Of a DNA stretch of 64,000 nucleotides, positions 19,109 through 28,061 are shown one piece after another. Position numbers and translations under genes: made by a program. Each line of letters begins with the position of its first letter. The first letter of the stretch is position 1. The stretch is from Lachnospiraceae bacterium A4 (lineage in GTDB: Bacteria > Bacillota > Clostridia > Lachnospirales > Lachnospiraceae), in assembly GCA_000403215.2 (NCBI GenBank), contig KE159538.1:373398-437397 (forward strand), read 5' to 3'. The notes under the pieces were generated by a model, which worked only from the letters and a program-made list of their open reading frames with translations, was not told the DNA's origin and made no database searches.

Positions 19109-20053
19109 TTATCCTAATACAGCATCATATAACATCCTGTATTCAACTCCTGCTGCTTCAAGCTGTTTCCTTATTTCCAAAGATATTTTATATGAGGCAG
19201 TAATCAGACAGTTATATTGTCCGCTCATCTTGCTATACTCATCAAAAGATATTACATTTTTACCTCTATATTCCTTTCCAATTTTGCTCAGGGAATTATC
19301 GATATAAAATGATACCTTATCTGCTCCCAAAATATCCAATACTGTACTGCCAATGAGCCCCGCACCAAACAAAGCAATTGGCTTTTCCCCATCAAATTTG
19401 CTACAGGCACGTCTGACCTCTGTCTCCCACAATTTGTATATATCATGATACCCATACACAGGAACTCGCTTTTCCTGAAAAAACATATTTATATCGCCTT
19501 CGACCATAAACGGTTTCTTCTGCACCACCATACACGCATCATTCCAGTCATCTGTCCAATCATCAAGTTCGCAAATATCGGGCACTCCTCCTACAGAAGC
19601 ATGAAGCACTTTAAAATCAGCCCACTTTGCAAGCGCGGAAAGACCATCTGCATAATAGCGATAGCAATCCTTCGGTGCTTTATGCTCCATTCCAGAACTA
19701 GGTGCTATCAAAATACAAAAACCTGATGGTTTCAATACTCTTGCAATCTCTTTAATTGTAAGCCACGGAAATTCAATATGTTCAAAAACCTGACCAGATA
19801 CCACTACATCAAAGGTTTCATCCGCAATTTCATTCCACTGATAAATGTCTCTCGGCACAATGTTAACATTTGGTCCCGGCGACATATCCATACCAGTATA
19901 TTGATATACTGGATCATTAAAAATTGTTCGATATGTTCCATTTACATCATAGCTGCCTATATCCAGTACATTTACCTTTTGTTTCTCTTTTATCCAAATT
20001 TGTTCGTATTGTCTCACTATGTATTCCATTCTTAAATATGATGACTCGTGCAT
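19109..20053 (-). CDS. Class I SAM methyltransferase with C-terminal Rossmann-like module
   Basis: 314 residues; the ATG at 20053 has AAGGAG seven bases upstream. Residues 20-185 form a methyltransferase domain of the Methyltransf_11/23 type: VNVLDIGSYDVNGTYR (motif I), YTGMDMSPGPNV, FDVVVSGQVFEHIEF and EIARVLKPSGFCILIAPSS. The acceptor is unknown. Residues 218-310 are the shared Rossmann-like module (IALFGAGLIGSTVLDIL, SFYIDNSLSKIGKEY, CLITASYKI). The same two modules occur here in the opposite order from the FkbM protein next door, which shows the module moving freely. About 250 bases of non-coding AT-rich DNA separate it from the upstream gene. Confidence 0.8.
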   Translation of the reverse strand: MHESSYLRMEYIVRQYEQIWIKEKQKVNVLDIGSYDVNGTYRTIFNDPVYQYTGMDMSPGPNVNIVPRDIYQWNEIADETFDVVVSGQVFEHIEFPWLTIKEIARVLKPSGFCILIAPSSGMEHKAPKDCYRYYADGLSALAKWADFKVLHASVGGVPDICELDDWTDDWNDACMVVQKKPFMVEGDINMFFQEKRVPVYGYHDIYKLWETEVRRACSKFDGEKPIALFGAGLIGSTVLDILGADKVSFYIDNSLSKIGKEYRGKNVISFDEYSKMSGQYNCLITASYKISLEIRKQLEAAGVEYRMLYDAVLG

Positions 20054-20299
20054 ATTTTTCTCTCCTTTTTATAGGCTTCCTCAAAAGACATTGGATTTTC
20101 TGGTTTTGAACTGATTCTTTTGCATCAACTAAAAAATAAAGTTTTATCTCCTTTCCTACTTGGACTGTGACCTATAATAAATATCAAACAAACAAATCCA
20201 AGCCGTTGAAATTTCACAGTATGCATCTTCCATTTTATCTAAAATAATTTCCGGTTCCATATACAATTATATATGACCATACATATCTTTTTCTCCCTT

Positions 20300-21655
20300 T
20301 CAAATTATTCCAGATGGTATTCTATCAATTATTCTGTCCTCACCAATTCCCATGTTAACCAGTTGTCTAAATACGCCTTCTGCTCCTTCTTTCATAGACA
20401 GCACAACTACCTCATTTTTTTCACAAATATTATTTTTAAGTTCTATCGGCGAAATAATTCGATAACCAAACTTTTCCTGTCCCTGAAGCGCAGTATTGTT
20501 ATCACAATAAGCATTTACTCTTATACAATTCTGATTACAAAAAACCATAAGTCGTTCTCCTCGGATACCACATCCAAATATTACAACTGGGCGTTTTTTT
20601 ATCATCTTTTGAAATATCCATATAGGCTCCCTTTTCTCTTTTTCCATATCCATAATCAACTGGGCGTGCGCTTCTGGTGATGTCAGCAACAGGCGCAGCT
20701 TCTTCCAACGCTCTTGTCCGTACATCGCTTCGTACAAAAAACCACACCTGAGAGCACCAAGCACCTGTTCTCGAAACCATTTATATGGACCACTTAATCT
20801 CTGATCGCGCCAATCCCCATTCAAACCAAGCAAAATCTGCTCATATTTTGTAATTAGAGAAATACTCATTGTATAATAATAATATTTTTTATGAATCTCC
20901 GTCAAAGTTTCTGTCAATCTCAGTTCATCGTTTATCCATGCGAATTCTTCTTTATAGTATTTCAGCCCATCTAATTCGCCAGAAGAAGTCCCTTCCCTTC
21001 CCTTTCTATATCGATAAAAACTTTTGTCAATATATATGGCTCTCGTCGCATAAGATTTCACCTGCTGCAAAAAACCCATATCCTGAAATGCCGCCCCCGG
21101 CGACTCATGGAACCTTATACGATTTTGCTCTATAAATTGCCTCCTATAAATTCCTTTCCAAAGCACATAATCAGATGCCCTTAATGTGGCTATCTCATCC
21201 GAGTTCAATATCTTTCCATACCAGTCCTGTCTGGTATTGTCAAACAGACGCTGTCTGACAAAATAATATTTTTCACTCTGTAACTCAAAAAAAGCGTCAA
21301 AATCCGCAGCAACATAATCCACCTTATCTTGCAAGGCATATTCATACAGACACTTATACATATCCTGATCTATCCAATCATCAGTTTCCAAAATAGCTAC
21401 ATAATCACCTGACACACAATCCAATCCTATATTTATCTGTCTGCCATAGCTTTTTATGTCGCTGTCCAAAACTGTAATTCTAGTGTCCTTTCTGGCATAC
21501 TCATCCAAAATCTCCCTTGTTCCGTCTGTCGATCCTGCATCAACACACAGAATTTCCAACTCACGCATTGACTGATTCGTGACACTGTCCATGCACTCTG
21601 TTATATAAGGAACTACATTCAAAGATGGTAAAATCACCGATAACTTTATCTTCAT
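20300..21655 (-). CDS. GT2 glycosyltransferase with C-terminal Rossmann-like module
   Basis: The ATG at 21655 overlaps the TGA of the upstream gene (ATGA), so the two are translationally coupled; an upstream GTG at 21664 is less likely. 451 residues. Residues 3-120 are the GT-A core (LSVILPSLNVVPYITECMDS, DAGSTDGTREILDEYA, AILETDDWIDQDMYKCLYEY with ETDD as metal site). Residues 355-445 are the module (VVIFGCGIRGERLMVFC, AYCDNNTALQGQEKFGYRI). It resembles the GT2 half and C-terminal module of the 921-residue protein at 15225-17990 closely enough to suggest a duplication. It probably transfers one NDP-sugar by an inverting mechanism. Confidence 0.85.
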   Translation of the reverse strand: MKIKLSVILPSLNVVPYITECMDSVTNQSMRELEILCVDAGSTDGTREILDEYARKDTRITVLDSDIKSYGRQINIGLDCVSGDYVAILETDDWIDQDMYKCLYEYALQDKVDYVAADFDAFFELQSEKYYFVRQRLFDNTRQDWYGKILNSDEIATLRASDYVLWKGIYRRQFIEQNRIRFHESPGAAFQDMGFLQQVKSYATRAIYIDKSFYRYRKGREGTSSGELDGLKYYKEEFAWINDELRLTETLTEIHKKYYYYTMSISLITKYEQILLGLNGDWRDQRLSGPYKWFREQVLGALRCGFLYEAMYGQERWKKLRLLLTSPEAHAQLIMDMEKEKREPIWIFQKMIKKRPVVIFGCGIRGERLMVFCNQNCIRVNAYCDNNTALQGQEKFGYRIISPIELKNNICEKNEVVVLSMKEGAEGVFRQLVNMGIGEDRIIDRIPSGII

Positions 21656-23085
21656 AATTTCCACACTTCCCTTAACAGCCCGTCCCAGAAAACTGCCTGA
21701 TTATTATTCTCCTGCCTTTTGCAGATGGTATCGTGTGCAAGTTTTCCCATGTGTTCCAATTCATCACGATTTTGATACAAAAAACAGATTTTTTCTACAA
21801 GACTATCTGTGTCCCCTACTGAAACTACAAAACCATTGTATCCGTCTATCACATCATCCCTTGCCCCTGACACATCGGTAATGACAGGAACTGCCCCAGA
21901 TGCCATAGCTTCGACCTGCGAGATGCTATGGCCTTCCCATTCTGAACAGCTTATCATAATATCCTGATTCTTCCAAAAATCAGAAATCTCTTTTCGTTCT
22001 ATATAACCTGCAATTTTAATACAATCACAAAGTCCTTCCTTCTTTATGTTGTGATGCAAGGTTTCACTATAATTCCCCGTACCTGCAACATTCAGGCAAA
22101 ATTGAATATTGCTTTTCCTTAATTTAATGGCTATTTCCAATAATAAATCTGCTCGTTTTTGTGTTACTGTTACCCTTCCAGCATATCCAATCTGCAGTGG
22201 AAATTTATCTTTACTCCATGTCCTTTCTAACACTCTACTGCAAGGCACCTGCCATCCAATGCGTATCATTTTATCCCTATTCATGCCACGGAATGTTTGT
22301 TTGGATTCTATATGTGAACTGATAACAAGACACTTATCAATATACTCCTGCCATAAACCATATGCCTCATAATACATTTGATCATCGTTGTGTTGTACGG
22401 CTATAATCCGCACCTGCTCTGGATACATTGCCTTTGCTATACAGGTTGACCAGAATATGTATTGCGGAAAATTACAGATAACTGTACATGGAAGATTTTC
22501 TGCAATCGCCTGCACTCCCAGCTCAATAATGTCCCGTTCCCCTTTGCATTTTTGATACCGGAATATATGCGCCGGATATGTCCTGTTTTCAATAACAGCC
22601 TGTGTACTATCAGTTGTGAAGTAAACTCCTTCAAAGCCCTGTCTCTTTAACTGCACTGCCAACTCGTATGACCATGCCTCCACTCCTCCAAGAACCATGC
22701 CGTTCTGCAAATCAAACAAAATTTTCTGATTTGAGCATTTTTTTCCTCTTGGCATTATTGCTTCTTTTGTAATAAAGTTTTTTGTGGCAAAATAGAACAA
22801 ATAATTTCTTAATCTATGATATCCAAAAAGAATCTTAACATCTTCAATACCCATCTCCAGCAACTGGCGATAGATGTTTTCCCCATCATTGCATGTAATG
22901 GCAACATAATCAAACAGCTGTATCTTTAATCTGTCAGGAGCATAAACCGGAACCTGCTCATAGTTGCTCCCCCACAACAACTGATTATTGTCAATAAACC
23001 CTACAGGTGCTACACCAAACTCCTTTAAACATCTAAGCCAGTATTTTCCTTTTTTACCTGCCCCGAAAAAATAAATTTTCCACAT
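21652..23085 (-). CDS. GT4 glycosyltransferase with N-terminal Rossmann-like module
   Basis: The start MWKIYFFGAG at 23085, with AGGAG eleven bases upstream, gives 477 residues. Residues 1-100 are the module (IYFFGAGKKGKYWLRCL, GFIDNNQLLWGSNYEQVPV). Residues 115-475 are a GT-B glycosyltransferase: GGVEAWSYELAVQL near the start as the acceptor-side glycine loop, IGYAGRVTVTQKRADLLLE as donor-side signature, and CSEWEGHSISQVEAMASGAVPVITDVSG with the E-x7-E motif. It is coupled by a 4-base overlap to the GT2 gene downstream, which suggests the two act in succession. Retaining chemistry is expected for the family; the sugar is unknown. Confidence 0.85.
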   Translation of the reverse strand: MWKIYFFGAGKKGKYWLRCLKEFGVAPVGFIDNNQLLWGSNYEQVPVYAPDRLKIQLFDYVAITCNDGENIYRQLLEMGIEDVKILFGYHRLRNYLFYFATKNFITKEAIMPRGKKCSNQKILFDLQNGMVLGGVEAWSYELAVQLKRQGFEGVYFTTDSTQAVIENRTYPAHIFRYQKCKGERDIIELGVQAIAENLPCTVICNFPQYIFWSTCIAKAMYPEQVRIIAVQHNDDQMYYEAYGLWQEYIDKCLVISSHIESKQTFRGMNRDKMIRIGWQVPCSRVLERTWSKDKFPLQIGYAGRVTVTQKRADLLLEIAIKLRKSNIQFCLNVAGTGNYSETLHHNIKKEGLCDCIKIAGYIERKEISDFWKNQDIMISCSEWEGHSISQVEAMASGAVPVITDVSGARDDVIDGYNGFVVSVGDTDSLVEKICFLYQNRDELEHMGKLAHDTICKRQENNNQAVFWDGLLREVWKL

Positions 23086-23109
23086 TATACCAAGCTCTCC
23101 TATCAATAT

Positions 23110-25404
23110 CTATCTTTCCCAAACAGCATAACCTTTATTAACCATATCATCAATGCTTCTTATTGTATGAATATCACTGCATTCATCTGTTAAATCAGCA
23201 AACTCCATCACATTAATTACAGCATTGGGTAAACTGTAACTAAATGATTCCTCTCCCTGCGGAAAACTGCTGTAATATGACACAAAAAAATCTTTTATTC
23301 CTTCCTGAATGTCCAGCATATATCTTATGTCCCTTTCCGTCCTATATTCCTTTGAATATGCGAACTTTCCGTCGGTATCCATCCCTATAATGTTTGTTTC
23401 CGGCGAAGAAAAACAGTATTCCATCAAGGTCCTCTTCATATTGATATCATCCAGTCTCAAATAATCTCCCTTATCCTCATAAAATGACTTTACTCTGTTC
23501 AATTTAAATGTATTATGTATCTTTCCCAAATAAAACCCCTGCAGTTTAAACGGAACAAACTGTTCCATAAGATATTGCACTGTTCCGCGGCAATATGAAT
23601 CGAAAAAACCATATACTCTGTATTTTCGCAAACCAATACCGTTCATGTAAGCAATATATTTTTCACGAATAGCAGCTGCTTTCTGAAAAATCTTCTCCTT
23701 ATGCTTCATAATATATTCCCGTCTGTCTTCACCGCAATAATGCAGAATTTCATCTTTTTTTAGCAAGAACCGCTTCTCCAGCAATTCATCCGGCGCATAA
23801 ACATTGTCATAATTTAAAAAAAAATCAATATCTTCTTCATTTGACAGAGAAGCCAAATAGCACAACTTTCTGGATGTTTTAAAATATATAGCCTCTGGTA
23901 TAGTAGCATCTATATTCTCCCGATACCACTGATATAAATTGTAAAATAAAAATCCGTCCCTCGTTGAAAATAGCATCTTATCAACCCGGATCTCCCTAAG
24001 TTGTCTAACCAGCCAGTCAATATATGCCACAACATAGATCCCTAAGAAACGGCACCCCAATTCCTTATATGTCCTGACCTGCACCACTCCATGGCCGGCA
24101 TGAAGCGCAAACGGATTATTAAACAATTCAGAAAGAAGCAGCCCCAATGCATTCTGTTCCTTCATAGAACCAGCATATTCTTTCAACGTACATAAATTAG
24201 AATCCATTAGCATCTTCCCCGCAGAACGTATCAAAAAAACATCAATACCTTCCTCAGAAGCAGCACCATCCGAAATCTTGTTATCTCCTATATGTAAACA
24301 TTTTCCTTTTTGTATTAATTTCTTATATATATGAAAAAGACCAGACACTTTACTATAGTGATAATCGCTGGAAACCAAAAGCTTCTCATATCCTTCTATT
24401 CCGACGTTAGTCAAAATCCTGCTTATCATTGTTTCTGTCAGATGCATATCTGAAATCAAAAACACTCTTTTACCAGTAGAAAGTGCATAATGAAAAGCTT
24501 CCACCATCTCTTTCCGACAGACAGCCATCTGCACTTCCGTTTCAATTTCCAGCTCCATCAAACGGTCTCGTTCCACATCCATAAGCATCAGCATATCCTG
24601 TAATGTATGATAAATGCCATAGATATTTTTTTCATATTTATTATACTGGTCTGCATACTCTCTTATTTCTACATATGCGGCTGGTGAAACATTGTTTAAT
24701 TCAGCTTTATGGCCAACTATATAAAATACATCTGTCGGCCGTAGCACTTTTCTCATGATCAGTGTATCAAACACGTCAAAACTTATTACATCATGCGTGT
24801 CAATTTCTGCACGCAATATTTCAGAATTTAAGGAAAAATATCGCCTATCCTTCCTATCGTACTTTACCCTCCCACCATACCATTGCAATAAATTTCTTCC
24901 GTTTAATCCTCTTAGCAATATCCCGTTTTTCTCACAAAAATATTCAATTCTAGTTGATATAATCTGATAATTATTCACTCTAGCCACTGCAATTATTTGG
25001 GTTATCCCAGCAGCCAAAATTTGTGCTTCATCCATAATCTCTTTCCCACAAAACAGCATGCCCGATTTCTTTTGATCTATTATCCCTGCAATTCTGTCAT
25101 AAAACCCACAATTCAATAAAAAACAAGTGACTTTCCCGGTCCCGTAAATTGCCGTTTTCCGCTCGAATATCATTTGTGAAAACAGTTCCAAAATTTGTTT
25201 TTCTTCCACAGTATAGTATTCTTGAAAAATCCAGTCATAAAAATGATATTCCTCTACTAAATGGCGCTCCTGATTGTTAAGTTCATCATGTAAAAGATGT
25301 CTTATAAATTCTTCTGCCGCCTGCTCAGATATGCACTTTTCTCTAAAGCTTGTTTGTGCTACAATATTATGAAACAAATTTAATGAATTTTTGTCTGTTT
25401 CCAT
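23110..25404 (-). CDS. HAD-superfamily hydrolase (COG5610-like) with Rossmann-like module and large C-terminal domain
   Basis: 764 residues from an ATG at 25404 with GGGGAAAA upstream. Residues 80-180 carry a diverged copy of the locus-wide module (TAIYGTGKVTCFLLNC, GIIDQKKSGMLFCGKEI). Residues 205-400 are a HAD-type domain: VISFDVFDTLIM has the D-x-D nucleophile, KRVFLISDMHLT is motif II and HIGDNKISDG motif IV. Residues 420-764 form a second domain (VDKMLFSTRDGFLFYNLY, YFKTSRKLCYLAS, GFFDSYCRGTVQYLMEQF) that often follows this HAD type in polysaccharide loci and has no assigned function. The protein may remove a phosphate from a sugar or from a glycan intermediate. Confidence 0.65.
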   Translation of the reverse strand: METDKNSLNLFHNIVAQTSFREKCISEQAAEEFIRHLLHDELNNQERHLVEEYHFYDWIFQEYYTVEEKQILELFSQMIFERKTAIYGTGKVTCFLLNCGFYDRIAGIIDQKKSGMLFCGKEIMDEAQILAAGITQIIAVARVNNYQIISTRIEYFCEKNGILLRGLNGRNLLQWYGGRVKYDRKDRRYFSLNSEILRAEIDTHDVISFDVFDTLIMRKVLRPTDVFYIVGHKAELNNVSPAAYVEIREYADQYNKYEKNIYGIYHTLQDMLMLMDVERDRLMELEIETEVQMAVCRKEMVEAFHYALSTGKRVFLISDMHLTETMISRILTNVGIEGYEKLLVSSDYHYSKVSGLFHIYKKLIQKGKCLHIGDNKISDGAASEEGIDVFLIRSAGKMLMDSNLCTLKEYAGSMKEQNALGLLLSELFNNPFALHAGHGVVQVRTYKELGCRFLGIYVVAYIDWLVRQLREIRVDKMLFSTRDGFLFYNLYQWYRENIDATIPEAIYFKTSRKLCYLASLSNEEDIDFFLNYDNVYAPDELLEKRFLLKKDEILHYCGEDRREYIMKHKEKIFQKAAAIREKYIAYMNGIGLRKYRVYGFFDSYCRGTVQYLMEQFVPFKLQGFYLGKIHNTFKLNRVKSFYEDKGDYLRLDDINMKRTLMEYCFSSPETNIIGMDTDGKFAYSKEYRTERDIRYMLDIQEGIKDFFVSYYSSFPQGEESFSYSLPNAVINVMEFADLTDECSDIHTIRSIDDMVNKGYAVWER

Positions 25405-25484
25405 ATATTTTCCCCTATCAGTTCTGTATCATCATCCACAATAATAACAGTAACTCTTATAATATATACAAGTACTTTCTTATT

Positions 25485-26681
25485 TTAGGCCCCTGCAATA
25501 TCCCTTAGACCGCTCAACATCCAATGGTTCAAAAAGAACACTTGATTCTCTTCTAATCCAATCGACAAAAGCTGTCTGTAAACCCAATCCTGCTCATTCA
25601 AACAGGATATTGCTATAATACATATTGCGTTTTTATAATCTGCATTTTGGTATTGCACCACATCTATACCTTTCATATCCTGTATATTGCTATCGGTATT
25701 CTCAACCACAAATGCTCTTATTTTGTTTTCCATTCCACGCTGCTTTAATATGTCATAGAGGCGTTCAGCTACAATGCCAGCACCATATATCACGATATCC
25801 ATGTCTCCATCTATACTAGCGATACATTCCTTCAGTAGTCTGATATTATCTTTTTTTCTTCCCTCTGTTACTTCGTTTTCATACACAATGCCCGTAGAAA
25901 ATATTCTCTCATTCAAAGCTTCCTTCATCCCCTCAAAATGATTGTATTTCTGCAAAAGTTGGTACAAACTTCTGTCATTTCCTCCATTGCCATTATGCTG
26001 TTGATATAAACCATCATGAGCAAAATATTCATCCAACTTATCCAAACATCTAGTCGGTACTTGAACTACAGATATGCCACTAATAAGCTCCATCACTTTA
26101 AGCCAAACATCATCAGCATACATACAATACTTTTTTATATAGTTAATATGAAACACTTCTTGAGTAAACAAGTGCGGAGGATATAAAATTCCGCCGCATC
26201 CGACAGCAAACAAATCCATACGTGGTACCCCAATATAATGCAAACATTCCCCCCACCAGTTTTCATATGATGAAATACTTCCGTCACTTTGCATTGTGAT
26301 TAAATGTGTTCTTCTTGCCAGTATACACTGGGGAAACTTATCTATATAGTAAATCAGTTCCTCAATCATATGTCTTTCATAATAAAAATCATCATCTATT
26401 GTAATTATGTAATCATCAGGATATTCCTGAAATGCATACAAATATTTCTTATGTGATTTTAAGTCGTCCTGATACCAGTGTATTTCCAATCCTTGTTCGA
26501 AATAAATGGTCAGATCAATCGGCATCATTTTGTCTGGAAACTGATCCGTCGATAAATACAGCACTACTGCTTTCGGTTTATATGTCTGCTCCATGATACT
26601 ATTAAGTACATTATATAGTTTTCTTATCCTTGTCGGATAAGATGTCAATGAAACTACAACTTCACGCATTTTCTTACACAT
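25485..26681 (-). CDS. Glycosyltransferase (GT-A, GT2-like) with C-terminal Rossmann-like module
   Basis: 398 residues; ATG at 26681 with AAGGAAAA upstream. Residues 5-230 are a GT-A type domain of the kind annotated as glycosyltransferases in capsular clusters: VVVSLTSYPTRIRKLYNVLN, KAVVLYLSTDQFP, YIITIDDDFYYE with the metal-binding DDD, and ADDVWLKVMEL as the distal acidic motif. Residues 293-390 are the shared module (DIVIYGAGIVAERLYDIL, with VENTDSNIQ in the DNN position and a short distal part). Non-coding gaps of about 80 and 100 bases flank it. Donor and acceptor are unknown. Confidence 0.75.
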   Translation of the reverse strand: MCKKMREVVVSLTSYPTRIRKLYNVLNSIMEQTYKPKAVVLYLSTDQFPDKMMPIDLTIYFEQGLEIHWYQDDLKSHKKYLYAFQEYPDDYIITIDDDFYYERHMIEELIYYIDKFPQCILARRTHLITMQSDGSISSYENWWGECLHYIGVPRMDLFAVGCGGILYPPHLFTQEVFHINYIKKYCMYADDVWLKVMELISGISVVQVPTRCLDKLDEYFAHDGLYQQHNGNGGNDRSLYQLLQKYNHFEGMKEALNERIFSTGIVYENEVTEGRKKDNIRLLKECIASIDGDMDIVIYGAGIVAERLYDILKQRGMENKIRAFVVENTDSNIQDMKGIDVVQYQNADYKNAICIIAISCLNEQDWVYRQLLSIGLEENQVFFLNHWMLSGLRDIAGA

Positions 26682-26783
26682 TAAAATTTTCCTTCATTTT
26701 TGTATTATATTTATATATAGAATTCATATTGCAATTGCATTTTTTCATGGGCTCTTTATCAATATGCTGACTTTATTAGTTTC

Positions 26784-28019
26784 TTAATAATCTTTCTGTT
26801 CATCAGAAAGATACTGTAATACCTCATCTATCCCCACTAACTTCCTTACATAACTGTTATTTATTCTTTTCCTTATTCTTTCCATATCATATATTGGGAT
26901 AACAACTATTACTTGTATAATATCAGCAATTTTATCCACACCAATCACCGGAATGTTTTTATATACATCATCTTTCGGATTGCTCTCCACAATAAATTTC
27001 ACTTTTACCTTATTTTGAAGTTCATCAATTAAAAGACTGCATATACTTCCTCTACCCCATATCGCAATACTCTTAATACTTCTTCTTTCAAAATACTCTT
27101 CCATTCTAACTCCTTTTTGAAAAAGCAGGTTCCATTGTGACAATATTTTATTATAACAGCTTAATTTAACCTCTGGTGACGTCCATCTAAATTGATCTGC
27201 ATATGCAATTTCATAATTTTCCGGAAACTCAATTATATCAGGAAGTACAATTCCTCTCATATCATTCAAATTTCTTACATCAGTTGACACTTTTGAATTT
27301 CCACAATGTATCCCTGTTCCGTCAAATCCAATATTATCAATCAATGAAAAATATGGTGTAGGACAGAATCCACTTTCTTCAATACATTTTAATGCCATAA
27401 ATACTGCCCATGAATCACATTTCCCATCGATATTCCCTCGCAGATAGCTTTCCAAATCCGCTCCCCATATATCAAGCTGTCTGCTCTTATATAAATCCTG
27501 CTGTATTCTTGCAAGTATCTTGTAATCCTGCTGGTAAGTCAGCCATCTGTCTTTCCATATTGCCCATCCCCATGATCCTGCACGTCCAGCAAAATATGCA
27601 TCCGTTCCATTAGACTGAACATCTACATTCCATGCATATCCATTTATCGAGAACACTCGTTTATCATTCTGATATTTTTCTAAACATTTTGTTACATATT
27701 CCATAAATAGCGGATGCGGCACACAATCATCCTCCAGTACTGCAACAGCATCATTATCTTCTAATACAATATTAACTCCATCAATAATAGAATTCGCCAA
27801 TCCTTTATTGTATGATGACAAGGTATATATTATTTTGCACCAAGTTATATCTTTAATAATTTTCTGTGTTTTCTCCCATTCATTCCGATGTTCTTCACAC
27901 TTTAATCCATCCTGAAATATGTATATTTGAGATATTTCTTTGTTTATTCTTAATGCACTTAAGACTTTTTTTAAATGCAGGCTTCTGTTGTATGCAAACA
28001 CTATAACTCCTATATCCAT
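26784..28019 (-). CDS. GNT-I-like/GT2 glycosyltransferase with C-terminal Rossmann-like module
   Basis: The start at 28019 with GGGGGA just upstream gives 411 residues. Residues 1-240 form a GT-A domain beginning IGVIVFAYNRSLHLKKVLSA, with AVAVLEDDCVPHPLFMEYV carrying the E-D-D metal motif, then AGRAGSWGWAIWKDRW, a signature of a bacterial family distantly related to eukaryotic GlcNAc-transferase I. Residues 315-405 are the module (SIAIWGRGSICSLLIDEL, FIVESNPKDDVYKNIPVIGV). It lies 42 bases downstream of a GT4 gene. It probably transfers a hexose or HexNAc in the same pathway. Confidence 0.8.
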   Translation of the reverse strand: MDIGVIVFAYNRSLHLKKVLSALRINKEISQIYIFQDGLKCEEHRNEWEKTQKIIKDITWCKIIYTLSSYNKGLANSIIDGVNIVLEDNDAVAVLEDDCVPHPLFMEYVTKCLEKYQNDKRVFSINGYAWNVDVQSNGTDAYFAGRAGSWGWAIWKDRWLTYQQDYKILARIQQDLYKSRQLDIWGADLESYLRGNIDGKCDSWAVFMALKCIEESGFCPTPYFSLIDNIGFDGTGIHCGNSKVSTDVRNLNDMRGIVLPDIIEFPENYEIAYADQFRWTSPEVKLSCYNKILSQWNLLFQKGVRMEEYFERRSIKSIAIWGRGSICSLLIDELQNKVKVKFIVESNPKDDVYKNIPVIGVDKIADIIQVIVVIPIYDMERIRKRINNSYVRKLVGIDEVLQYLSDEQKDY

Positions 28020-28061
28020 AATGTCCCCCAATTCTTTGCAGCATTTCATTATTGTATCAAT

